Below, piece by piece: positions 8,400 through 16,603 of a DNA stretch of 64,000 nucleotides (the first letter of the stretch is position 1; each line of letters starts with the position of its first letter). This stretch comes from an uncultured Methanomassiliicoccales archaeon (lineage in GTDB: Archaea; Thermoplasmatota; Thermoplasmata; Methanomassiliicoccales; Methanomethylophilaceae). A model generated the notes under the pieces. That model had not been told where the DNA came from. It saw only the letters and a list, made by a program, of their open reading frames with translations, and did no database searches. A program made the position numbers and the translations under genes. The stretch is taken from contig CAKUXX010000006.1 of NCBI GenBank assembly GCA_934702355.1, positions 92,169-156,168 on the forward strand, written 5' to 3'.

Positions 8400-9242
8400 A
8401 TGGATCTGCTCTTTGCCGCATGGATATCGGTGCCATTGGTCGCTCTGTCATCGGCGGCGATCGACGATGTCCGCACCCGTGAGGCCTCTGACGGATATTG
8501 GATGGTTGTGGCCGTGTGGGGGATGGCGGTCTGTCTGCTGTACGATATGGGTCGCGGTAGCATCGTCACCGCATGCTTCGCACTGTTAGCCAAAGCGCTT
8601 CTGACGGTGTGCTTCCTTTCTCCGAAGGTGACGGGGTGGAAGGCAGTACTCGTCATGGCTTCCGCGGGAGCGTCTGCGGCGGTGACATATGCCTCCGATC
8701 CGGAAGTCGGGATGCCCGTGGCCGTCTCTATTACTATAGTAATATTGTATTATGCGATGTACGCGGCAGGGAGGTCGGTCGGCGGTGCCGATGTCAAATG
8801 CCTGATGTCCTTGGCGGTGTGCTTCCCCGTGTATCCGAATGATGCACTGCTGTGGGAATCGCCCGATGCGGTCTCATCGTTGTTACTCTCCCTTTCGTTC
8901 TCGATATTTGCTATGGCGCTCCTGCTGAGCATGTCATCCGCTGTTGTCACGGCGATTCGGAACATCCGTCGGGGACGCATATGTCCGTCGATGTTCGTCA
9001 CATTGCGCATGGATGTGTCTGAGGCACACGGTTCCTTCGTGTGGCCCGTGGAGCGCATCGAAGACGGGGTCAAGATCCGCTGCCCCTCATGCATCGATGA
9101 TAAGGTGGATGTCTTGGATGAATTGCGGAATGCCGGTCATCATACCGTGCTGGTGACGCCCATGATCCCGTTCCTTCTGCCGATAGCGGTAGCTGCAGGC
9201 ATCATTCTGTTGTTCGGGAATCCGATCTTCGCGTTCATCTGA
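8400..9242 (+). CDS. archaeal prepilin/preflagellin peptidase (A24 family)
   Basis: A 280-residue membrane aspartic protease that would process class III signal peptides of type IV pilin-like proteins. The two catalytic aspartates fit AAIDDVRTRE near residue 20 and GGADVKCL near 135 (GxGD-type motif). Several hydrophobic helices and a C-terminal VTPMIPFLLPI helix match archaeal FlaK/PibD-like enzymes. I chose the ATG at 8400 rather than the longer frame from 8343, because a TATA-like TTTTATCA lies about 30 bases upstream and the protein then begins with the first helix. No pilin or archaellum gene lies in the window. The 3' end overlaps convergent amrS by 8 bases. Confidence 0.8.
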   Translation: MDLLFAAWISVPLVALSSAAIDDVRTREASDGYWMVVAVWGMAVCLLYDMGRGSIVTACFALLAKALLTVCFLSPKVTGWKAVLVMASAGASAAVTYASDPEVGMPVAVSITIVILYYAMYAAGRSVGGADVKCLMSLAVCFPVYPNDALLWESPDAVSSLLLSLSFSIFAMALLLSMSSAVVTAIRNIRRGRICPSMFVTLRMDVSEAHGSFVWPVERIEDGVKIRCPSCIDDKVDVLDELRNAGHHTVLVTPMIPFLLPIAVAAGIILLFGNPIFAFI

Positions 9243-10245
9243 TGATGTTCATCCTGTGTCCGCAGGACCCGCATCTGTCCCCGTCCAGACACACGATGTC
9301 CACCAGGTATCCGAGGCGCTTGATCACAGGCGTCCCGCATTCGGGACAGAACGTGTCGTCGGCCTCCTCTGTCATCGTATTGCCTACGTAGACATAGTCG
9401 AGTCCGCATTCGATGCCTATCTCGCGGCATCTCAGCACGGTCTCGAGAGGTGTCCATTGAACATCGGTCATCTGGTTGTCGGGATGGAATCTGGTGAAAT
9501 GCACGGGGACATCCTCGCCCAGGTCGTCCCTCACCCATTCGCAGAACTGCCTGACCTCGTCCTCGGAGTCATTGAACTCCGGGATCACGAGATATGTGAG
9601 CTCCAGATGCACGCCCTGCTCCACAACGATCCTGGCGGATTCCTGAACGTCGGCCAGATGGGCCCCGCAGACCTGCATGTAGAATTCGTCCGTGAACCCC
9701 TTGATGTCGATGTTCATGGCGTCTGTGAGTTTGCACAGCTCGATCAGAGGCTCCCTGCTCACGAGTCCGTTGGTTATCAGGAGCAGATCCAGGTCGGGAT
9801 CCGCCTCCATGACGTCCATGATGTACTCAAACCAGATCACCGGCTCGTTGTAGGTGAATGCGATGGTGCTCTTGCCCTCGCTCCTGCACAGGCACGCGAT
9901 CTCCTCGGGGGACTTGTATGTGGTGCGCTTCTTCCCGAACGAGAGCATGGAGATGGCATAGTTCTGGCAGTGCCTGCATGACATGTTGCATCCGATGCTC
10001 CCGACGGAGAAGCACCTGGAACCCGGCTTGTAGTGGTACAGCGGCTTCTTCTCGACGGGGTCGAGGCACAGCGACGAGACCTTCCCATAGGAGTATGCCA
10101 CGAGCATGTCGTCGTCGCCTCTGCGCGCACCGCACCTTCCGTACTGTCCGGGGGCGATCCTGCATCCGTGGGGGCACAGGTCGCATATGTACACGTCGCC
10201 GTCGCGATGGTAGTATCTCGCTTCGACGCGCTCAGTATTCGCCAT
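9235..10245 (-). CDS. amrS: AmmeMemoRadiSam-system radical SAM enzyme
   Basis: A 336-residue radical SAM protein related to pyruvate formate-lyase activating enzyme. The N-terminal CDLCPHGC/CGARR region precedes the iron-sulfur motif CNMSCRHC (Cys86, Cys90, Cys93), and the C-terminus has a CPEC...CGSC zinc-ribbon. This architecture matches AmrS, whose substrate is not established. The partner genes usually named AmrA (AMMECR1) and AmrB (Memo) are not adjacent here. Its start overlaps the thiL 3' end by 14 bases, so the two are in one transcript. Confidence 0.88.
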   Translation of the reverse strand: MANTERVEARYYHRDGDVYICDLCPHGCRIAPGQYGRCGARRGDDDMLVAYSYGKVSSLCLDPVEKKPLYHYKPGSRCFSVGSIGCNMSCRHCQNYAISMLSFGKKRTTYKSPEEIACLCRSEGKSTIAFTYNEPVIWFEYIMDVMEADPDLDLLLITNGLVSREPLIELCKLTDAMNIDIKGFTDEFYMQVCGAHLADVQESARIVVEQGVHLELTYLVIPEFNDSEDEVRQFCEWVRDDLGEDVPVHFTRFHPDNQMTDVQWTPLETVLRCREIGIECGLDYVYVGNTMTEEADDTFCPECGTPVIKRLGYLVDIVCLDGDRCGSCGHRMNIIR

Positions 10246-11164
10246 AGGGTATCACGGTCCTGGATCCGTTGTCTGTGAGTTCGGGCTTGCCGGAATCGTT
10301 CACCATGCCGATTATGGAGAACTCCACCTCGGCGTCGTACAGTCTGTCCAATCTGTCCCTGTCTGCGGTGAACAGCAGTTCGTACTCCCCGCCCCATCCG
10401 AGCAGGAGGTCCTTCGCAGGCTTCCCGGAAAGCTCCGCCATCTCGTCTACCCACGGTCCGCGGGGGATGAAGTCCAGTTCGATGTCCATTCCGACCCCGG
10501 AAGACGAGCATATGGTGTTCAGAGCCGTCCCCAGACCGTCGGACAGGTCCATGCACGACGTCACCGCACCGCACCCGGCCATGGCGGATCCCTCCGCCAC
10601 ACGTGGAATCGGTACATACAGTGATTCCTTCGCCTCTTCGGCATCGACGCCGTTCTCCAAGGCAATGAATGCCGCAGCGGGGGAACCAAGCGGGCCTGTG
10701 ACGGCGACGACGTCGCCGACCTTCGCTCCGGATCTGAGCATCGGAGGCCTTCCGTCCATGGTGCCGAGGGCGGTCCCGCATACGATCCCGGGTCCGACCT
10801 TCGTGTCCCCTCCGGCGATGCCCGTGCCGCAGAACTCGCAGCACTGGTCTATCCCGCTCATTATGTCATAGGCCGCCTGGGAGTCGAGGTCCGCCGGAAG
10901 TGCGAGGGATGCTATGAAACCCGTCGGTCTGGCGCCCATCGCCGCAAGGTCGCTGAAGCTGACCGCGGCCGAATACCAGCCGAACTGCTCGTACGTCATG
11001 CCTGCGGGGAAATGCCTGTCGAAGGACACGATGTCCGACGTCACGACCGTCCCGTCCCTCAGGACGGCGGCGTCATCTCCGGGTCCGACGATACCTTCCG
11101 GGTGGATGAAACTGCGGAAATCCTCTATCAGCTTCCTCTCCCCGATGTCTCCGATTATGGCCAT
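10232..11164 (-). CDS. thiL: thiamine-monophosphate kinase
   Basis: About 310 residues. It phosphorylates thiamine monophosphate to the diphosphate cofactor. Family marks are GDIGERKLIE at the N-terminus, GPGDDAAVL near 28, FSDLAAMGARP, GGDT and CMDLSDGL. The ATG at 11164 is preferred because an AT-rich TATA-like stretch lies about 25-30 bases upstream. An in-frame ATG at 11176 would add four residues. It is followed by overlapping amrS. No other thiamine gene is visible nearby. Confidence 0.9.
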   Translation of the reverse strand: MAIIGDIGERKLIEDFRSFIHPEGIVGPGDDAAVLRDGTVVTSDIVSFDRHFPAGMTYEQFGWYSAAVSFSDLAAMGARPTGFIASLALPADLDSQAAYDIMSGIDQCCEFCGTGIAGGDTKVGPGIVCGTALGTMDGRPPMLRSGAKVGDVVAVTGPLGSPAAAFIALENGVDAEEAKESLYVPIPRVAEGSAMAGCGAVTSCMDLSDGLGTALNTICSSSGVGMDIELDFIPRGPWVDEMAELSGKPAKDLLLGWGGEYELLFTADRDRLDRLYDAEVEFSIIGMVNDSGKPELTDNGSRTVIPYGEY

Positions 11165-11258
11165 CGGGATGACCATCGTCGGGGAGACTAAAAACTATTG
11201 TCTGGGAAACACTGTCCGTCCATGACCAATACTTTAAACCAGGCAGTCGATTCTAATT

Positions 11259-11876
11259 ATGATGGACAGGATTATTTCCGTTACAGGCGAAGGTTCGGCA
11301 TCCGCCGCACCCGACGCGATCATGATCACAGGTGAGTTTTCGGAAGTGTTCCAGACCTACGGGGAGGCTGTGAACGCATCCGCGGATGCGCTGTCATCCC
11401 TCAGGAAGGCCATCGGGAACGCGGGGTTCGATATGAACGACCTCCGCACCGCCAGCCTGTCCGTCGATCCGGAGTACAGGTCGGATTCCAAGGGGAACAT
11501 AGCGTTCTCCGGTTACCGCTTCTCCCACAGGCTCTCCATAGTCGAAGACTCCGATCCGGAGACAGTCGGGAAGATACTTTCGGCACTCATAGAATGCGAA
11601 GGCTCCCCTCAGTTCAGAGTGGAGTACATCATGCGCGACGATTCGGCCGTCAGGTCCGAGGCGCGCAAGGACGCTGTGAGGGATGCGAAGCACAAGGCCA
11701 GGGAGCTGGCCGACGCCATCGGGATGAAGCTGGGGGGCATCGTCTCCGTCAGCTACGGCCCCGACGGTTCGTTCGGAGGCCCCTCCATGAGGATGATGAC
11801 CTGCATGAACGTGGACGCGGTCCCGAAGGACCTGGAGTTCACGGACACGGTCACCATCCAGTGGACGTTGGTCTGA
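11259..11876 (+). CDS. SIMPL-domain (DUF541) protein, cytoplasmic type
   Basis: 205 residues covering essentially one SIMPL domain. It begins ISVTGEGSASAAPDAI, contains the typical RTASLSV and AVRDAKHKARELADA segments, and ends with a beta strand (VTIQWTLV). There is no signal peptide, unlike many bacterial members, so the product is probably cytoplasmic. The function of the family is poorly defined. A TATA-like ACTTTAAACC about 28 bases upstream of the ATG suggests a leaderless transcript. It is followed after 13 bases by the zinc-ribbon/transglutaminase gene. Confidence 0.85.
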   Translation: MMDRIISVTGEGSASAAPDAIMITGEFSEVFQTYGEAVNASADALSSLRKAIGNAGFDMNDLRTASLSVDPEYRSDSKGNIAFSGYRFSHRLSIVEDSDPETVGKILSALIECEGSPQFRVEYIMRDDSAVRSEARKDAVRDAKHKARELADAIGMKLGGIVSVSYGPDGSFGGPSMRMMTCMNVDAVPKDLEFTDTVTIQWTLV

Positions 11877-11889
11877 GGAGGTGGGTTCG

Positions 11890-13191
11890 ATGTACTGTAT
11901 GAAGTGCGGTTCTCTTATGGAGCCCGGAGCGAATTTCTGCACGGCATGCGGAGCGAGGGCGTTCGACAGCGAGGCCCCCGAACGCGAATTCCTGGGAATT
12001 TATTCTTCCGAAGGGCCGATCCCGGAGGCGAAGCCCCGGAGCGAAGGATTCGGCCGCAGCGCGAAGAGGTTCGCCGTCATGTCCCTGGCGGTCATGCTCC
12101 TTGTGCTGGTCATAGCATCGTCGTTCACTCCGCCCGCAGAGGACACTCCGGAGCGCAGCTACACGCTGGGAAGCATAACGGTCTACGGCGATCTCTATTC
12201 GGATGACATAATCGTCCTGGATTCGCCGCGTGCCACGATGACATACACAGGCGAAGGCGGGGACATCTACTGGAAGTACAAGACACTGTCCGACACGGCC
12301 CTGGTCTACGACAAGATGACGGACAAGTACGTGTCGCGCGGTTACGATCTGTATTCGGGTTCCTCGTTGACATTCACCGAACCGGGCAACTACGAAGTCG
12401 CACTGATCTCCGACGGCAAGACCCTCCATCTCGGAAGGGTGGTGCTGGACGGGACCGTGACCACCAACTACGAGTGGAAGCAGGTCCTCGACCGCAAGAT
12501 CTACACATACTCATTCCAGTTCTCATACGAGTTCTCTGATTACTACAAGTACGCCACGATGGACAACGTCGTCCGCCATTACAATGAATATCGTGACGAC
12601 AACCGTTTCGTCGTCGTGGACGATACGATCCTCTCCCTGGAAGAGGCCCTTTCCGACGAGTACAAGCGCGTACGCGGATCGGGTGCATCCCTGAACGGCC
12701 ATGATTATGCGGATTATCTCCTGTCGTTCGTCCAATGCAACATCAGCTACCCGACCATGGTATCTCCGGGGCCGTTCAAGCAATACTATCTGGATAACAA
12801 GAACGGGGTCGGCGACTACTTCCTCAACGGTGTCGAGGAATACTGGGCGTTCCCTATGGAGACGCTGTACCTGGGGATGGGCGACTGCGAGGACACATCG
12901 TTCCTCACATGCGCACTGTTCTCTGCCGCAGGCTACAGGTCCGCATTGATATCAATCCCGAGCCACATGCTCTCCGCAGTCTCGGTCGATTCGCTTGCCA
13001 GCAATCCGAGTCCGTCGTATTACGCATCCGCGCCTCTCAAGCTGAAGGACGGCACCGTCATGTACTGCTGCGAGACGACATACAACGGCGCGGTCCCCGT
13101 GGGATATTACAACAAGAGCAATTATTCCGCGATCATGAGCGTCACCACTGTGGATGTCGTGGAGCCCTATGAAAGGGGGCAGACCTACTGA
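11890..13191 (+). CDS. zinc-ribbon, membrane-anchored transglutaminase-like protein
   Basis: 433 residues in three parts: an N-terminal zinc ribbon (Cys3, Cys6, Cys17, Cys20), a single membrane helix (about 58-76), and an extracytoplasmic region. The C-terminal half has a transglutaminase/papain-like core, with Cys in MGDCED near residue 332 and His in PSHML near 358. It may be a surface protease or cross-linker, but the substrate is unknown. The ATG at 11890 is chosen over an in-frame GTG at 11881 because GAGGAGGTG sits at ribosome-site distance. The downstream gene is a diverged relative lacking the zinc ribbon. Confidence 0.75.
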   Translation: MYCMKCGSLMEPGANFCTACGARAFDSEAPEREFLGIYSSEGPIPEAKPRSEGFGRSAKRFAVMSLAVMLLVLVIASSFTPPAEDTPERSYTLGSITVYGDLYSDDIIVLDSPRATMTYTGEGGDIYWKYKTLSDTALVYDKMTDKYVSRGYDLYSGSSLTFTEPGNYEVALISDGKTLHLGRVVLDGTVTTNYEWKQVLDRKIYTYSFQFSYEFSDYYKYATMDNVVRHYNEYRDDNRFVVVDDTILSLEEALSDEYKRVRGSGASLNGHDYADYLLSFVQCNISYPTMVSPGPFKQYYLDNKNGVGDYFLNGVEEYWAFPMETLYLGMGDCEDTSFLTCALFSAAGYRSALISIPSHMLSAVSVDSLASNPSPSYYASAPLKLKDGTVMYCCETTYNGAVPVGYYNKSNYSAIMSVTTVDVVEPYERGQTY

Positions 13192-14351
13192 GCAAGGGCA
13201 CCGCGGCCTGCATCGCACTGGCGTTGGTGCTGGTTTCCGCGGTGTTCGTTGGATTGCATTTTTCCAATGGAAATGGAGGGGGGTTGGATGAGTCCGGGGA
13301 TAATCCGGTCATGGTCTTCGACTCCCTTCCGGATGGGATAACGGCGGATTACGACAATCTGTCCCTGATCTCCCCTGAGGCTGTGACGTGGACCGTGTTC
13401 GACGAGCTCCACATGTATTACAACACCAGTCAATACGGCAGCTTCACCGAAAGGTACACAGGTACCACTTACACGGGAGAGGTGCTCAGTCTGAAGCCGG
13501 GGATGTACAGCATCACAGTGGGGGATTCCAAGTTCCTCGCAACCGTCTACGGACAGGTCGATCTCGAGAAGAGCTGGACATACAACCTCGACGGGAAGAA
13601 TGTGAATGCGTCCATATCGTACAGCATCCCGGTCTCGGAGCTGGTGTCCGAGTTCGCTTATGCGGACAGGCTGAACATGAATGACAATGCCCCCACTCCC
13701 AAATACCGCAGCGATTGCGTCTTCAAGGTCAGCACTTCGTATTCGTTCTCCGATCTGCCCAAGCTCGTGCGCATAGGCGATGTCGTATCCATGGTCGGAG
13801 ACCGTCTGGTATAGGAGTATGTTCGCATCGGAGGCGACAGGACGGACAGCCAAGGCCTATTGGATTTCGTCGCGGGATTCATCCAGAAGGGGATACGCTA
13901 TCCATCCACGATATCCGACCGTTCATTCGACTACGGTATCCACGGAAGCGACGAGTACTGGGCAGTTCCCGTCCAGACGCTGTACCATCAGTACGGCGAC
14001 TGCGAGGACGATTCCGCATTGTTCTGCTCGTTGGCATCCTATCTCGGATTCGATGTCGCCATGGGCGGAAAGGCAGGACATGTGTTCGCAGGAGTGGTGT
14101 TGGAAGATTTCACCGAGGTGTCGGAGCAGCGTCTGAGGGACCTCGGCGTCGGATACATGCGTCACATCAACGGAACGGACATCGAAGGGACATCGGGCAA
14201 GACATATCAGGCCGTGGAGCTGATCAAAGGGCAGGCCCCGGTCGGCTATTCGATGAGCATCGATTTCGGTTCCAACACGCTGTGGGGGATCACGGGATTC
14301 TATCCGGCCGACCCTCAGGGAGAGGTGCTCGGGATCCACTCGCCCTCGTAA
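13188..14351 (+). CDS. membrane-anchored transglutaminase-like protein with in-frame TAG (possible pyrrolysine)
   Basis: Read through the TAG at 13812-13814, this is a 387-codon homologue of the preceding gene. It has an N-terminal hydrophobic anchor, a beta-rich domain, and a transglutaminase core with GDCED (Cys near 271) and His in AGHVF near 297. The TAG is codon 209. Both flanks align with the neighbour: RLV-TAG-EYVRIGG against ALS-D-EYKRVRG, followed by RYPS against SYPT. The frame never shifts and ends in TAA. No ATG fits the start: CTG at 13188 overlaps the upstream stop as CTGA, has GGGGG 8 bases before it, and gives MSKGTAACIALALV. TTG at 13224 would cut the anchor. Alternatives are UAG decoded as pyrrolysine or a recent pseudogene. 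Confidence 0.65.
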
Positions 14352-15148
14352 ACGGGCGCATCCGAGATCTCAATCCCATCACCGACGTCCAGGACCATGA
14401 GGTCTCTGCCGGCGATCGTCCTCACACCCGTTGCCTTCTCCACCATCGCGGCCTCGTTCTCGGGCCCGCGCCTAATAATGACCACTCCCAGGTGGATGAA
14501 TATCGCAAGCTCGGGCCTGACCTTCTCGACGAAGGTGATCGCATCATCCGTGCACAGGTGGTACTTGATGCGGTTGCCCATGGGCGTGGTGACGGGGAGT
14601 ATGAGCACCCTGGACCCGACATACTGCTCCGCGATCTCGTCGGAATACGAGGTGTCGCTGACATACGAGACGATCCCGTGATCCGTATGGAACTTGAATC
14701 CTACATTGGTGGGGTCGCTGTGGTCCGCTTTGCAGATGTCCACCTTCATGCCGTCGACGTCCAGGACATCCCCCGGCTTGAACTCGGTCACAGAGGACAG
14801 GATGCGAAGGTGATAATCGGATATGCAGGGTCCCAATCCCCTCTCGCCGCTGATGACGGTCTTCGAACCATACAGTGAACCTTTCTTCACCCATCCCCCG
14901 CGGGTCATGCCCTCGATCACGGATTCCGCATCCGAGTAATGGTCGGGGTGGCAGTGGGATACGATGAGCGACTCGGTCCTGGTGAGGTCGTACCTTATGC
15001 GGTGCATCTGCACGAGCGCTCCGGGCCCCGGGTCCACATGGAGGAACCTTCCGTCATGTTCTATGAGCATACCGCCCGTCGAACGGACCTGATACATTGT
15101 GGTGTGACGTCCGCCGCCGGTCCCTAGGAATGTTATACGGAAGCTCAT
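14315..15148 (-). CDS. MBL-fold metallo-hydrolase
   Basis: 277 residues with the metallo-beta-lactamase signature SHCHPDHYSD, an upstream FLGTGGGRHTTMYQ, a later KADHSDPTN and a C-terminal IHLG. The order resembles RNase Z-like or MBL phosphodiesterase relatives, and the substrate is not evident. The ATG at 15148 puts the first beta strand (FRITFLGTGG) at the N-terminus as in the family; the longer frame to 15190 adds unlikely residues. The 3' end overlaps the convergent transglutaminase-like gene by 37 bases. Confidence 0.8.
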   Translation of the reverse strand: MSFRITFLGTGGGRHTTMYQVRSTGGMLIEHDGRFLHVDPGPGALVQMHRIRYDLTRTESLIVSHCHPDHYSDAESVIEGMTRGGWVKKGSLYGSKTVISGERGLGPCISDYHLRILSSVTEFKPGDVLDVDGMKVDICKADHSDPTNVGFKFHTDHGIVSYVSDTSYSDEIAEQYVGSRVLILPVTTPMGNRIKYHLCTDDAITFVEKVRPELAIFIHLGVVIIRRGPENEAAMVEKATGVRTIAGRDLMVLDVGDGIEISDAPVYEGEWIPSTSP

Positions 15149-15201
15149 GGTCCCGTGAACGACGATGCCGTATATCCCAATTGTGAACACCGTTCCGAAC
15201 A

Positions 15202-15261
15202 GTCCGCACCATCAACAGAAGTGCGGACCTTCGGCGCATCCGCAAAGCCTCGGTATGCGGA
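15202..15261. promoter_or_regulatory. two inverted repeats between divergent genes
   Basis: GTCCGCAC (15202-15209) faces GTGCGGAC (15221-15228), and TCCGCA (15239-15244) faces TGCGGA (15256-15261). The four half-sites share TCCGCA, the same core as the palindromes at 6575-6590 and 6648-6662. They sit between the MBL gene and the deaminase gene, in a natural operator position for both. Confidence 0.45.
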
Positions 15262-15307
15262 AGGGGCCGTACCAACGCTTATCACCTCCTGGTAGAATCG
15301 GGGGGCC

Positions 15308-16597
15308 ATGATTACAGCGATCCGTAACGGATGGATCGTCACACAGGACGCATCCAGACGCATTCTGAAAGGGGATGTCGTCATTGACGGCGACAAGATC
15401 GTATCCGTCGGCCCGGCATACAACGGGACCGCCGACAGGGAGATCGACGCAACGGGCGACATCGTCATGCCTGGAATGATCAACACCCACACCCATGTCG
15501 CGATGTCGGTGATGAAAGGTGTCGTCGACGACCTCACATTCCCCGATTTCCTCGACAAGGTCTTCAAGATCGATTCCGACAGGACCGACGAGGACCTCGC
15601 GCTCGGAACCAAGCTCGGCTGCATGGAGATGATGCGCGGCGGTACCACTACGTTCATGGACCTGTATTATTCCGAGGACGTCATCGCCAAGGCCACACAG
15701 GAGGCGGGCATCAGAGGAGTGCTGTGCTGGTGCGTCCTGGACGAGGAGTGCACCACACAGGTCGGAAACCCCCTGAAGAACTGCATGGCGTTCCATCAGA
15801 AGTTCAAGGACGAGAGGAAGATCGTCCCCGGAGTCGGACTCCAGGGAGTCTACGTGTGCAACGAGGAGACCTGTGTCGGAGCGAAGGAGTTCTCCGACAA
15901 GGTCGGGGCACCCATGAACTTCCACCTTTCCGAGACGCGCGGAGAGGTCAACGACCACAAGCGCAAGACCGGCATGCGCCCGGCCGAGTGGCTTTCCAAC
16001 ATCGGAGTGCTCGGCCCCAGGGGAGTCGCGGCGCACTCCGCCTGGCTGACCCTCAGGGAGGTCAGGCTCATGGGAGACGCAGGCATGTCGATCTCGTCCT
16101 GTCCCGTATCGAACATGAAGCTTGCCACCGGCGGCGTCGCACCCGTTCCCGAATTCCAGAAGTACGGCGTCAACGTCTCCATCGGAACCGACGGAAACAC
16201 GACCAACAACACCTTCGACATGTTCGCCGAGATGAAGACGCTCGGACTCCTTCAGAAGTCCAGCCGCTGGGATCCCACCGTCACCACCGCCCAGGAGCTC
16301 CTGGACTTCGCCACCATCAACGGTGCGAAGGCCGTCGGAATGCAGGATTCCATCGGTTCCATCGAGCCCGGCAAGTTCGCCGATATCGTCATCCTGGACG
16401 GAAAGGCGCCCAACCTCAGACCTCTCCTTCCCGAGAACATGATCGCCAACATCGTCTACTCCGGCAACAGCCTGAACGTCAAGACTGTGTTCTGCCAGGG
16501 CGACATGGTCGTCGAGGACGGAAGGATCACGACCATCGACACAGATTCCGTGATTGCCCAGTCCGAGGATGCCTGGCGCAGCCTGTGCCTGAGATGA
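15308..16597 (+). CDS. dadD: 5'-deoxyadenosine / S-adenosylhomocysteine / methylthioadenosine deaminase
   Basis: A 429-residue amidohydrolase. Metal-ligand motifs are NTHTHV (His61, His63), FHLSETRGE with the third His and catalytic Glu, AAHSAW, and SIGTDG with the last Asp. In methanogens this family deaminates 5'-deoxyadenosine, SAH and MTA, recycling by-products of radical SAM and methyltransfer reactions. The exact substrate is inferred. GGGGGG lies 2 bases before the ATG and CCTCCTGG further upstream. The PHP phosphoesterase follows after 6 bases. Confidence 0.85.
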   Translation: MITAIRNGWIVTQDASRRILKGDVVIDGDKIVSVGPAYNGTADREIDATGDIVMPGMINTHTHVAMSVMKGVVDDLTFPDFLDKVFKIDSDRTDEDLALGTKLGCMEMMRGGTTTFMDLYYSEDVIAKATQEAGIRGVLCWCVLDEECTTQVGNPLKNCMAFHQKFKDERKIVPGVGLQGVYVCNEETCVGAKEFSDKVGAPMNFHLSETRGEVNDHKRKTGMRPAEWLSNIGVLGPRGVAAHSAWLTLREVRLMGDAGMSISSCPVSNMKLATGGVAPVPEFQKYGVNVSIGTDGNTTNNTFDMFAEMKTLGLLQKSSRWDPTVTTAQELLDFATINGAKAVGMQDSIGSIEPGKFADIVILDGKAPNLRPLLPENMIANIVYSGNSLNVKTVFCQGDMVVEDGRITTIDTDSVIAQSEDAWRSLCLR

Positions 16598-16603
16598 TGC
16601 GTT

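Noticed and set aside
13224..13814. Calling the two halves of the second transglutaminase-like gene as separate genes (13224-13814 and 13860-14351)
   Set aside because: They are in the same frame, separated only by one TAG. The homologous neighbour is continuous across that point, and no independent start or ribosome site precedes the second half.
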